DNA from: Rhodothermales bacterium
Lineage (GTDB): Bacteria; Bacteroidota; Rhodothermia; Rhodothermales; JANQRZ01
Reading direction: 5' to 3'
NCBI GenBank assembly: GCA_028284265.1
Contig: JANQRZ010000011.1
Span: forward strand, 91,691-155,690
Length of the DNA: 64,000 nucleotides
Both the position numbers and the translations under genes were made by a program. Under the pieces are notes generated by a model. That model made no database searches. It was not told the origin of the DNA and was given only the letters and a program-made list of their open reading frames with translations. This document shows positions 1-8,025 of the stretch, in pieces (position 1 is the stretch's first letter; each line of letters begins with the position of its first letter).

Positions 1-959
1 CCGGGATCTGCGAGAACGTTGCCGAAGCGCGGGCCGACCTCGCGGGGACGCTCGAAGAGGTCTACCAGATCGGCGACGAGGTGGGCCTCGGGTTCGCCCT
101 TGCGGCAACGCACCCCTTCGCGCAGTGGCGCGACCAGAAGATTTTCCCGAACGACCGCTACCAGATGCTCGTCGACAAAATCCAGTGGCCCGCCCGGCGG
201 CTGCTGATCTACGGGCTGCATGTCCACGTCGGCGTCTCCTCCGGCGAGAAGGCCATCGCGCTCTCGAACGCGCTGACGACCTACATCCCCCACATGCTCG
301 CCCTCTCGGCCTCGTCGCCGTTCACCGACCATGAGGACACCGGCCTCGCCTCGGCGCGCGCCAAAATCTTCGAGGGGATGCCAACGGCTGGGCTGCCGTT
401 CCGCCTCGCCAACTACGGCGAGTTCCAGGCGTTCATGAACACGCTCATCCGGGCGCAGGCCATCAAGACGATCCGCGAAATCTGGTGGGACATCCGCCCG
501 CACCCCGACTTCGGCACCATCGAGATCCGCGTGTGCGACGTGCCCTCGACCCTTACCGAGGTCTGCGCGCTGACGGCGCTTATCCAGAGCCTCGTCGTCT
601 CCCTCGGCGATGCCTACGACAACGGCAACTACGTCAACATCCTGCGGGCGTGGATCGTCCGCGAGAACAAGTGGCGCGCTGTCCGCAACGGCCTCGACGC
701 CGACCTCATCACGGACAACCGGGGCGGCCACTCGCCCCTTCGTACCGAGCTTGCAACGCTGATCGAGAAGGTCTCCCCCTTCGCCGAGAAACTCGGCTGC
801 CTCAGCGAGTTGGGCGATCTCCAGCCCATCCTCAACGAGGGAGCCTCCTACGAGCGGCAACGGCGCGTCTACGAAGAGACTGAGTCGCTCGAAGCCGTCG
901 TCCGCTCGCTCTCCAACGAGATGCGGTCTGACCTGTTCGGCAAGCCTGTGACCAGCTAG
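1..959 (+). CDS. Carboxylate-amine ligase (GCS2 family), 5' truncated
   Basis: The reading frame is open from the window edge (first full codon at position 3) to TAG at 957-959, so the N-terminus lies outside the window. The visible 318 residues match the YbdK/GCS2 type of glutamate-cysteine ligase: an early 'GICENVAEAR' segment, then 'ATHPFAQW', then 'LLIYGLHVHVGV', which is the histidine-containing active-site strand of this family. The family forms gamma-glutamyl amide bonds using ATP; YbdK-type members have weak glutamate-cysteine ligase activity and their true substrate is often unknown. It is cytoplasmic. It converges on the TonB-receptor operon with only 9 bp between the stop codons, so no separate terminator is visible. 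Confidence 0.85.
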   Translation, partial: GICENVAEARADLAGTLEEVYQIGDEVGLGFALAATHPFAQWRDQKIFPNDRYQMLVDKIQWPARRLLIYGLHVHVGVSSGEKAIALSNALTTYIPHMLALSASSPFTDHEDTGLASARAKIFEGMPTAGLPFRLANYGEFQAFMNTLIRAQAIKTIREIWWDIRPHPDFGTIEIRVCDVPSTLTEVCALTALIQSLVVSLGDAYDNGNYVNILRAWIVRENKWRAVRNGLDADLITDNRGGHSPLRTELATLIEKVSPFAEKLGCLSELGDLQPILNEGASYERQRRVYEETESLEAVVRSLSNEMRSDLFGKPVTS

Positions 960-968
960 CTAAGGCGA

Positions 969-3683
969 TCAGCGCCCGATGCGAAGCGTAAGAACCGGCT
1001 GGATACCGAAGCCCGTGCGGGCTATCGTATCATACTCGTTCTCGCCCACGGGACGCAGACTATAGTCGAGCACGTTGGCCCGGTCCAGCACGTTGAGCAC
1101 GTCGAAACGGACAGCGACGTTGGTGCCCGCGACCTGACGGCTGTAGCCAAGGCCAAGGTCGAGTTCGTAGAGCGCGGGCAGCGTGTCGTCTTCGGGAAGC
1201 CCTACGAGCGGTCCGCTGGCGTGGACGAGGAGGAAGTCGTAGTAGGCCTGCCGGTAGCCCCACGTCCGTCCCCACACCCCGCGTCCGCGCATCCGCACGG
1301 CAAAGCCACTGCCGAGGTCAAAGTCGGCGCTCGCTTGCAGGCGGTGCGGCTGATTCCACGGTGCGGGCTGGGTACGCTCGTTGAAACGCGACGGGAAGGT
1401 GCGGCGCGAGAGGCTGTAATCGTAGCCCAGCGTGAACCGGAGCCGGTCGCCCTCCCGCTCGATGCGGGCACCGCCACCATAGGCATACCCCCGCGCATCG
1501 CCAATGAACGCCGCCTGCTCGGCTTCAGCCCCGACGCCCTCCTGATAGTTGAGTAGCACGCCGTAATCGAGCGCCAAAAGGTGCGGGAGGTGCTTGTAGT
1601 AGGTCTCCCCTCGCAGCGTCCAGCCCGGCGCGGGCACCACGAACCCTTCGGCGGTGAGGTGCAGCGCCTGCGGCGGCACGAGGCTCGCGTCCACCGGGAG
1701 CCAGAAGCGCACACTCGGCACGAGGGCGCTCGGCCCCACGCTAGTCACGTCGAACTGGTTGACGAACTGCCGATACAGTCCAGCCCCGAGGCCGATGGCA
1801 TACGGCGTCGCAGCGTTGGGAGCGGCGTCATAGCGGACCGCGAGGCGCGGCTCGGCATAGACGGCACTCCGATCTGGCACCCACGTCAGGCGAAGGCCGC
1901 CATCGAGCGTCACGCGCCGGGAGACCTGAAATCGGTCGTTGACGAACGCTGCGACGCGACCGAGCGTGCTCTCACTGCGGAGGGGACGGAGGTATGGATT
2001 GTCGAGATGGAAGGCGTGATCCACCACGGCCCCTTCAACGCCGAACTCGACAAAGTGGTCGGGCGACAGACTGTAATCCAGCCCGGCCTCGGCTACCCAT
2101 TCGGTGAAACGGTTTGCGTCGTCGGGAAGCGGCTGGGCATCGATGGCCTCGCGCAACGCGGCTTCGGCTACGTCAATCGGCCCGGCTTCCGGCGTGTAGC
2201 CGATGTCGGCGGCATCGAGCGTTTGGTAGCCATGCTCCAGCGTGTGGTGGCTCGCGCGCAGGGTGGCGTGTCCGAGTGCCCGTGCGCCCAGCATGGTTTC
2301 GTAGCGGGCCCGCGCCATCATGTTCATCCATCGGTAGCGGTCCCGCGTGATCGTAAGCTGCTCAGGAACCTCTCCGCTCCCGAATCCTGCCGCCACCAGT
2401 TCGGTCTCCACTTCGCTCGCTCCCCGGTAGCCGGAGACGCGGAGTGTTTGGAAAGCACCGAACTTCACACGCGCCGCGGCATGCAAGTCATTGAACAGCA
2501 CATCCGACCCGTGACGGTGGGGCTGCACGTCAAGCAGCGGTGCCCCTCCTTCGTTCGCCAGCACCGAGGTCAGGAGCGGGTCTACGTCGTTCCACCGGCG
2601 GAGCGCACCGTCGAGTGCATCGGGTCGGTACACGTCCCACAGACTCGTCCGAAAGGCTACCATGCCCGACGCTCTCGATCCGCCGAGGCCAACGAGGGCA
2701 TTGGCGCTGTACGGGTCGAACTGCGTCGTCGCCGTAACGCCTGCTCTGGGGAGCGCCTGTTCCATCTCGATGACGCCCGCCGTGTAGCTGCCGTGCGAGG
2801 CACCGAAGCCCGCCTTCCGCACCGTCACACGCTCGACCGCCAGTGGGTTGAACGCGCCCAGAACCCGACCGAGCGCGACGGGATCGAAAACGGGCGCGCC
2901 ATCGAGCGTGGTGACGTGCTCGCCCGATTCGCCTCCTTGGATGTGGAGGTCGGCAAGCAAGGAGCGGTCGCCCACCCCGAGCACGGCACGGGCCATGCGA
3001 GGCGGTCCGGGCAAGGCTGCCTCCACCTCGTCGCTGTCCAGATCAGCTTGTCCGACGAGTGCTGCCGAGGCGCGCTGCTGCATCCCGTCAATGACGACCG
3101 GCGTCGCCGAGAACGGCTTTGGGCGCAGCGCAATCCGGCTGCGGGTTTGGCCGTCGGCAGGCACCCAGACGCTGTCGGCGACCGGCTCATACCCGATGAA
3201 CGAGGCCATCACCACATACGGCCCCGGTTCGAGCGTGCTGAAGGTGAACATCCCGGCCCCGTTCGAGGCCATTCCAGCAGAGGCATCGGCGAGGAGCACG
3301 CTCGCTCCCGGCAACGGCTGACCCGTCTCGCCATCAACGACGACCCCCGCGAGGCTTCCGTAGCGCGGAGCCTGCTCGGCCTGCTCAATCACCACATAGG
3401 TGCCCGACGACAGGCGATAATAGTCCAGCTCTACGCTTCCGACGATGCACTTGAGCAGCGCCTCGGGGGTCGCCTCGGTCCGTCGGCAGTACACCCTCGC
3501 CTCGCCCACCTCGTCGTCGATCTCGTCGCCATAGACGAGGTTGATCTGCGTCAGTTCAACGAGCGTTTCGAGCGCCTGCTCCAGCGGCACGTCGCGGAGC
3601 GCCATCGTATAGCGCGCCTCCTGCGCCTGCACTGGAGCGGCGAGGCCTAGGAACAGACACAGGAAGCAGAAACGCAGGCGCAT
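969..3683 (-). CDS. TonB-dependent receptor with STN and carboxypeptidase-like N-terminal domains
   Basis: This 904-residue outer-membrane receptor has a signal peptide (about residues 1-20, ending AQA/AQE). A secretin/TonB short N-terminal (STN) domain follows at about 25-100, then a carboxypeptidase-regulatory-like beta-sandwich at 110-195 ('GETGQPLPGASVLL'), a plug at about 200-310 ('IQGGESGEHVTTLDGAPVF'), and a beta-barrel to the end. An STN domain marks receptors that signal substrate binding to an inner-membrane FecR protein. The FecR and sigma genes lie immediately upstream (21 bp gap), so the three form one surface-signalling unit. The substrate cannot be told from sequence. The STN domain carries two cysteines (in 'VYCRRTE' and 'LLKCIVG') that could pair. 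The C-terminus lacks the usual final aromatic residue. Confidence 0.85.
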   Translation of the reverse strand: MRLRFCFLCLFLGLAAPVQAQEARYTMALRDVPLEQALETLVELTQINLVYGDEIDDEVGEARVYCRRTEATPEALLKCIVGSVELDYYRLSSGTYVVIEQAEQAPRYGSLAGVVVDGETGQPLPGASVLLADASAGMASNGAGMFTFSTLEPGPYVVMASFIGYEPVADSVWVPADGQTRSRIALRPKPFSATPVVIDGMQQRASAALVGQADLDSDEVEAALPGPPRMARAVLGVGDRSLLADLHIQGGESGEHVTTLDGAPVFDPVALGRVLGAFNPLAVERVTVRKAGFGASHGSYTAGVIEMEQALPRAGVTATTQFDPYSANALVGLGGSRASGMVAFRTSLWDVYRPDALDGALRRWNDVDPLLTSVLANEGGAPLLDVQPHRHGSDVLFNDLHAAARVKFGAFQTLRVSGYRGASEVETELVAAGFGSGEVPEQLTITRDRYRWMNMMARARYETMLGARALGHATLRASHHTLEHGYQTLDAADIGYTPEAGPIDVAEAALREAIDAQPLPDDANRFTEWVAEAGLDYSLSPDHFVEFGVEGAVVDHAFHLDNPYLRPLRSESTLGRVAAFVNDRFQVSRRVTLDGGLRLTWVPDRSAVYAEPRLAVRYDAAPNAATPYAIGLGAGLYRQFVNQFDVTSVGPSALVPSVRFWLPVDASLVPPQALHLTAEGFVVPAPGWTLRGETYYKHLPHLLALDYGVLLNYQEGVGAEAEQAAFIGDARGYAYGGGARIEREGDRLRFTLGYDYSLSRRTFPSRFNERTQPAPWNQPHRLQASADFDLGSGFAVRMRGRGVWGRTWGYRQAYYDFLLVHASGPLVGLPEDDTLPALYELDLGLGYSRQVAGTNVAVRFDVLNVLDRANVLDYSLRPVGENEYDTIARTGFGIQPVLTLRIGR

Positions 3684-3704
3684 GGCGAAGGACGGTCAGG
3701 ACCT

Positions 3705-4649
3705 CTAATATATCTCGAACCCTCGGCTTGTCTGGCGATAGTTTAGATCACGGGCCGTACAAATGTCGCGGAGGATGGTCTCGGCGTCGGTCGGCTGCGG
3801 GTAGTAGAGCGTGAGCGTGTCGCCGCTCGACTGCGTAGCGGTCAGGGTCAGGTCGAGTGCATAGCGACGCTCCAGTTCGCCGAGAATGGCGGCGAGAGGT
3901 TGCTCCTGCGCGGCGAACCCTCGGTCGCGCCACGCGAGCGCTTGCGCGGCACCCGACGCCTCGGTCGTTGGCACACCATTTACCACGCGGGCGCGGTCTC
4001 CGGCCTCGAGCACGACACTCTCCGCACCCGACGGATCATCGACTTGCACCCGCCCTTCGGTGACAGTCACGACGGTACCGGCGTCGCGGGTTCGCACGTT
4101 GAACGCTGTCCCGAGCACCCGCACACGGGCGTCCATTGTCTCGACCACAAAGGGTCGCTCGCCATGCTCAACATCGAAATACCCCTCGCCTACCAGACGT
4201 ACCGTCCGCTCGTCGGCTTCGACGAACGGCAGCCGCCAGAAACGGCGGTCGTATTCGAGCGCCGAGCCGCTGTTGAGTTCGACCGTCGAGCCGTCGGGCA
4301 GCGCCACCGTCGCAAACGATCCGAGTGGCGCGTTAACCGTCACTGGCGTGCTGAGATAGAGCCACCCCGCGAGGGTCAAGGCTGCCGCAAGGGCGGGCAC
4401 CCACAGTCGTCGCATCCGGCGGCGACTCGACCGCACGGCGGGGTGATCTGCCGCCCGGCTGACGGTTCGGGTTGGGGGGCTGAGGACTTCGGCGCGGAGG
4501 CGGTCCCACGCGGCGTCCTGTCCCACGTCTTCGATGGACGGTACGAGTTCGCCTAGAAGGCCCCACACACGCTTAAGTTCAGCGGCGTCAGGTTCCTCGC
4601 GGAGGTGCGCGTCGAGTTCGGGAGGGAGAGCAGGTTTGTGGTTCATCAT
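3705..4649 (-). CDS. FecR-family anti-sigma factor
   Basis: This 314-residue inner-membrane regulator has a cytoplasmic N-terminal segment of about 75 residues that would hold the sigma factor. One membrane span follows around residues 80-100 ('LWVPALAAALTLAGWLYL'), then a periplasmic FecR domain (about 110-210, including 'LGSFATVALPDGSTVELN' and 'VLGTAFNVR'). The STN-like C-terminal domain (about 245-314, 'PLAAILGELERRYALDL') contacts the receptor. Its ATG overlaps the sigma-factor stop by four bases (ATGA), which indicates translational coupling. Two adjacent Met codons make the exact start ambiguous by one residue. It should relay receptor occupancy to the sigma factor encoded upstream. 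Confidence 0.85.
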   Translation of the reverse strand: MMNHKPALPPELDAHLREEPDAAELKRVWGLLGELVPSIEDVGQDAAWDRLRAEVLSPPTRTVSRAADHPAVRSSRRRMRRLWVPALAAALTLAGWLYLSTPVTVNAPLGSFATVALPDGSTVELNSGSALEYDRRFWRLPFVEADERTVRLVGEGYFDVEHGERPFVVETMDARVRVLGTAFNVRTRDAGTVVTVTEGRVQVDDPSGAESVVLEAGDRARVVNGVPTTEASGAAQALAWRDRGFAAQEQPLAAILGELERRYALDLTLTATQSSGDTLTLYYPQPTDAETILRDICTARDLNYRQTSRGFEIY

Positions 4650-5221
4650 CGGATCAGGCTCGGCTCGTAGGCCATGGTACAGTCTCGCAGGTACTTGAGC
4701 GCCTTGACAAGGTGGTTATTCACGGTGCGGGGCGAAATGTCCATCACATCGGCGATCTCGTCGTGGCTCATGCCCTCAAAGCGGCTGAGGGTGAGTGCCT
4801 CGCGCTGTCGTTCCGGGAGTTCGGCGATCCACGCTTCCAGACGGCGGCGAAGATCACGCCCCTCGACGTGGGCATCTGGGTTTGGCTCTGTGTGGATGCT
4901 GGGGCTATAGTCCATCAATAGGTCGCGGCGGTTCTGTTGGTCGCGCATGCGATTCAAGGCGAGGTTTCGCACCATCCGGTAGAGCAGCGCCTTGAGCGAG
5001 CGCCCTGGGTCGAGCGCCGTGCGCCGCTCCCAGAGGCGGACGTAGACGTCTTGCACGAGGTCGCTGGCTTGGGTTTGGTCATGGGTAAAGGTCACGGCAT
5101 AGCGCACGAGCGGGCCATGCGTAGCACGGAATAGCTCCTCGAAGGCGTTCGAATCAGACGCTGCCAAACGCTGGCACCACGAAACGAACGGATCGGGGTC
5201 GGAAGAGGAAGCAGTCGACAC
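4646..5221 (-). CDS. ECF RNA polymerase sigma factor (FecI-like)
   Basis: This is an extracytoplasmic-function sigma factor. Region 2 carries 'DLVQDVYVRLWERR' and region 4 carries 'LPERQREALTLSRFEGMS' followed by a helix-turn-helix ('EIADVMDISPRTVNNHL'). I place the start at the GTG at 5221 because the frame upstream to the ATG at 5287 encodes a Pro/Cys/Ser-rich stretch unlike the family; GTG 5230 and ATG 5287 remain possible. It is the first gene of the sigma-FecR-receptor operon and likely activates that operon when the receptor is occupied. No Bacteroidota-type promoter was found in the 175 bp between it and the divergent amidohydrolase gene. Confidence 0.85.
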   Translation of the reverse strand: MSTASSSDPDPFVSWCQRLAASDSNAFEELFRATHGPLVRYAVTFTHDQTQASDLVQDVYVRLWERRTALDPGRSLKALLYRMVRNLALNRMRDQQNRRDLLMDYSPSIHTEPNPDAHVEGRDLRRRLEAWIAELPERQREALTLSRFEGMSHDEIADVMDISPRTVNNHLVKALKYLRDCTMAYEPSLIR

Positions 5222-5396
5222 GAAAAGCACGAACGGGCAACAGGTTGAGGATGGGTGCGGTGTGGGTCCGGAGTGAATACACGGCACCGCCTGTCAGTGA
5301 CTATTCTACGACGCGACGAACTGTTTGCCTACGCGCCGGAGCCTCGGCCCGATTTTCGCGTAGTAGGCGGCTGCGACGTTCCTCTTAACCTCCAGA

Positions 5397-6596
5397 ATGC
5401 TGCTCGTGCTCGCTGCTCCCACGCCCTCCCTCTCGCCAACCCGCTCCGATGAGACCTTCGGACACTTTCTGATTAGCCTCCGCCGGCACCTCCATCGCCG
5501 TCCTGAAATCGGTTTTCAAGAGGTCGAAACGTCGCGGCACCTCCGCGCTTTGCTGCGGTCGCACGGGTTCGAGACCGTCGGCCCGCTCGCAGAAACCGGG
5601 TTCTACGTGGAGGTCAAGGGCGCGCACCCCGGCCCGACGGTCGCCTATCGCACCGAACTCGACGGCCTCCCCGCACCCGATGGGAAGGACTGCGAATACG
5701 CCTCTGTCAACCCGGACGCGGCCCATCTCTGCGGCCACGACGCCCACATGGCCGTCGCCGTCGGCGTAGCCCTGTTGCTACAAGAGCGGCGGAAGGATTT
5801 GCACGGTACGGCACGGATTCTCTTCCAGCCGTGCGAGGAGAACAGCCCGTCGGGTGCGCCCGTGATGATCAAGGATGGGGCCATCGACGGCGTCGAGGAA
5901 ATCTTCTGCATCCACGTCGATCCGACACGTCCGGTCGGCACGTTCGGTCTTCGCGTTGGGGCCGCGACGGCAGCGACCGCGCCGTTCATCGTCCGCGTTA
6001 GCGGCCCTGCTGGACACTCGGCGCGCCCGCACGAGACCGTGGACACCGTCTGGGTGGCGACCCAAATCCTGAACACGTTCTACCAGCTTCCGGGCCGCGT
6101 TCACGACGCCCGCCGGAGCGCCGTCCTCACCGCCTGCCGGTTCCGAGGCGGCGAAGCCCTCAACGTAATCCCGCGCGAGGTCGAGTTCGGCGGGACACTC
6201 CGGTGCGTCAACTTGGAGGGCGCACGAACCCTCGCTGGAGCCATGCGTGAGGCCGCCGAAGAAATCGGGCAGCGCTACGGGGCCGAGGTCGAGGTCGAGA
6301 TGCACCTCGATCTCCCGCCCGTCCTCAACCACGAGGACAGCGTCGAGCACGTCTGCAAGGTGGTGGAAGACCTCTACGGCGAGGACGCCGCGCAGACGAT
6401 CCACGAGCCGAGCATGGGCGGCGAGGACTTTGCGTTCTACCTCCAGCAGATTCCGGGGATGCTGCTGCGCGTCGGCACCGCGAGCGGCGAGGCGACGAGC
6501 TACCCGCTCCACCACACGCTGTTCGACGTGACCGAGGAAGCGCTTCCAGCCGCCGCCCGCCTCATGGCCGAGGTCGTCGCCCGACGATTATCATAG
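5397..6596 (+). CDS. M20D-family amidohydrolase/peptidase
   Basis: This 399-residue protein is an M20 subfamily D amidohydrolase (hippurate hydrolase / N-acyl amino acid deacylase type). Family metal-site motifs are visible: 'CGHDAHMAVAVGVALLL', 'QPCEENSPSG', and near the C-terminus 'MGGEDFAFYLQQIPG'. The dimerisation/lid domain is indicated by 'GPAGHSARPHETVD'. Such enzymes hydrolyse the amide of N-acyl or N-aromatic amino acids with two divalent metals in the cytoplasm. The first dozen residues are hydrophobic but too short and Pro-rich for a clear signal peptide, so a slightly later start is possible. It is transcribed divergently from the sigma factor and converges on the AT-rich gene at 6608. 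Confidence 0.85.
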   Translation: MLLVLAAPTPSLSPTRSDETFGHFLISLRRHLHRRPEIGFQEVETSRHLRALLRSHGFETVGPLAETGFYVEVKGAHPGPTVAYRTELDGLPAPDGKDCEYASVNPDAAHLCGHDAHMAVAVGVALLLQERRKDLHGTARILFQPCEENSPSGAPVMIKDGAIDGVEEIFCIHVDPTRPVGTFGLRVGAATAATAPFIVRVSGPAGHSARPHETVDTVWVATQILNTFYQLPGRVHDARRSAVLTACRFRGGEALNVIPREVEFGGTLRCVNLEGARTLAGAMREAAEEIGQRYGAEVEVEMHLDLPPVLNHEDSVEHVCKVVEDLYGEDAAQTIHEPSMGGEDFAFYLQQIPGMLLRVGTASGEATSYPLHHTLFDVTEEALPAAARLMAEVVARRLS

Positions 6597-6607
6597 GAGC
6601 TTCTAAC

Positions 6608-7384
6608 CTAGCGACTCTTTCTCTTGCTAAAGAGTGCTTCGCTTCTAGCTACGTTGCCAGACTCTCTAATTTCGCTCCAGTAGTCCAGCATCCATTTGTC
6701 ACCCGCCTCTGACAAGAACACGGGGAACGTACCATCGCTAGTCAGAAACGGCCTTTTTTTGAGTACGTCGCGCCTTGGTTTTCGGGTGGTGAAGTAATTC
6801 CAGTGTAGCCCACCAATGCTAAATCGAATGATCTCCATACCGCGTCCCCGTGCTACCTCGGGAGCTATCACTTGACCTGAAATGAGTTCTATGATCTTTG
6901 GATTAGTTAGAAGAAGGCATGGGTAGTGATGAGGTGGACCCGGATCAGCATCAAGTAATAGGTATCGCAGATGCTCCTCATCTTGGATATCGAGTGAGAC
7001 ATCTTTGAATCCTACACTTTCGCTTACACTGATTCGCCAAAGCAACGAAAGGAGGAAGAGCTTGACAGACGGATAGTCAAGGCCTCGAATAACAAGCCGA
7101 CCTGGAACCACCTCCTCAAGATGGTCTTCAGGGTCGAAAATATTCTCCTTGACGTATTTCTCCCACCCTCCAATAATCCCATTATCACATGGGAAGCAAA
7201 GAAGATGCTCCTTTATCCCGCTCTGGTGAAGTTTGGGCTTCTTCTCGAAATTATCTGTGACTTCAGCGAACCGGCCTAAATCATCATATACCCCCTGATA
7301 TAAGAATTCAGGTAAGATGTGTGACCGTATCAACGTGCGATGTTCCTTACAGAGCGCACAGATGCCTTCCCTCGTCCTTCCCAT
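6608..7384 (-). CDS. Zinc-ribbon (HNH-like) protein of unknown function, AT-rich
   Basis: This 258-residue protein has two Cys pairs, C9/C12 ('GICALCKEH') and C63/C66 ('LLCFPCDNG'), with 'RSHILPEFLY' (H22) between them. The Cys-x2-Cys...His...Cys-x2-Cys layout resembles the zinc-binding frame of HNH-type nucleases and of a widespread hypothetical family often labelled HNH endonuclease. I cannot identify the catalytic HNH residues, so nuclease activity is not established. The remainder is mixed alpha/beta with no signal peptide or membrane span. Base composition is clearly AT-richer than all neighbours and codon choice includes many A/T-ending codons, which suggests recent acquisition. It stands alone between two unrelated genes. 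Confidence 0.7.
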   Translation of the reverse strand: MGRTREGICALCKEHRTLIRSHILPEFLYQGVYDDLGRFAEVTDNFEKKPKLHQSGIKEHLLCFPCDNGIIGGWEKYVKENIFDPEDHLEEVVPGRLVIRGLDYPSVKLFLLSLLWRISVSESVGFKDVSLDIQDEEHLRYLLLDADPGPPHHYPCLLLTNPKIIELISGQVIAPEVARGRGMEIIRFSIGGLHWNYFTTRKPRRDVLKKRPFLTSDGTFPVFLSEAGDKWMLDYWSEIRESGNVARSEALFSKRKSR

Positions 7385-7558
7385 TTTTCATTGTCCGCGC
7401 TGATTGCAGCGAGCCTTCTCCACACCGCGATTGCCATGCAAGTTCCAGATCGTGTTACTTACTGCCCGGTGACTCGTCGACTGTCTGTCTGAGCCGGTCT
7501 CCTCGGTTTCTCGGCTGTACCTGTTGAGACCCCGTTCTTCACTCGACAGGTAGCAGCC

Positions 7559-7807
7559 ATGAAACCCACAATCCTGAACTTCAGCCGCCGCATTCTCGTC
7601 GCCCTCGCGCTCACCGGCAGTCTCGTCCTCTTCCCCCACTGCACCGGGAACGAGATGATGCGCCCCGACGGGGCCGATGTCTGCGACGATTCCTTCAATC
7701 AGGTACTCCCGGTCGGCACCTCCGAAGCCGACTGCAACGCCTCCTCCCGAGGCGAATGGCTCGACGGCGAGGGCGTCTGCTACTGCTTCGGCCAAGGCGA
7801 GGGTTAG
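7559..7807 (+). CDS. Small secreted Cys-containing protein, unknown
   Basis: This 82-residue predicted exported protein has a basic N-terminus and hydrophobic core ('RRILVALALTGSLVLF') ending near 'PHCTG'. That resembles, but does not fit well, a lipobox, so it may be a lipoprotein or a processed secreted peptide. The mature part carries further Cys residues ('DVCDD', 'ADCNAS', 'GVCYCFG') that could form disulfides. GC content returns to the genome norm here, unlike the gene before it. I do not recognise a family. No partner gene is evident. Confidence 0.5.
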   Translation: MKPTILNFSRRILVALALTGSLVLFPHCTGNEMMRPDGADVCDDSFNQVLPVGTSEADCNASSRGEWLDGEGVCYCFGQGEG

Positions 7808-8025
7808 GAGGCATCAAGCGCGGTCTGCTCTGTTGAACGCCCTGCTTCTTGTCACCTCGACAGAGCGAAGCGTCGGAGAGGTCCCCCACGTCATGGTGTT
7901 CTGAGGCGGTGGGGATCCCTCACGTTCGTTCGGGATGACGTTTGAAACAGACTCTCGGAGTAACCGCAGTTCCGCCGGGTGGGCTATACTGTGCGCCGAC
8001 GTTCTCCCGACTCGCTCGCGCCCGG
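7808..8025. repeat. Intergenic stretch with a dispersed-repeat-like element
   Basis: This 218 bp spacer contains, at about 7852-7940, text of the kind often found as dispersed intergenic repeats: 'cctcgacagagcgaagcg' followed later by 'ggatccctcacgttcgttcg'. No second copy is present in this window, so repeat status rests on resemblance only. No promoter matching TAnnTTTG is seen. Confidence 0.25.

Noticed and set aside
1581..3650. A very long open frame on the plus strand opposite the TonB-receptor gene.
   Set aside because: It is a mirror of a GC-rich coding region on the minus strand; its translation is Arg/His-rich without any family motif, while the minus-strand product has clear STN and barrel features.
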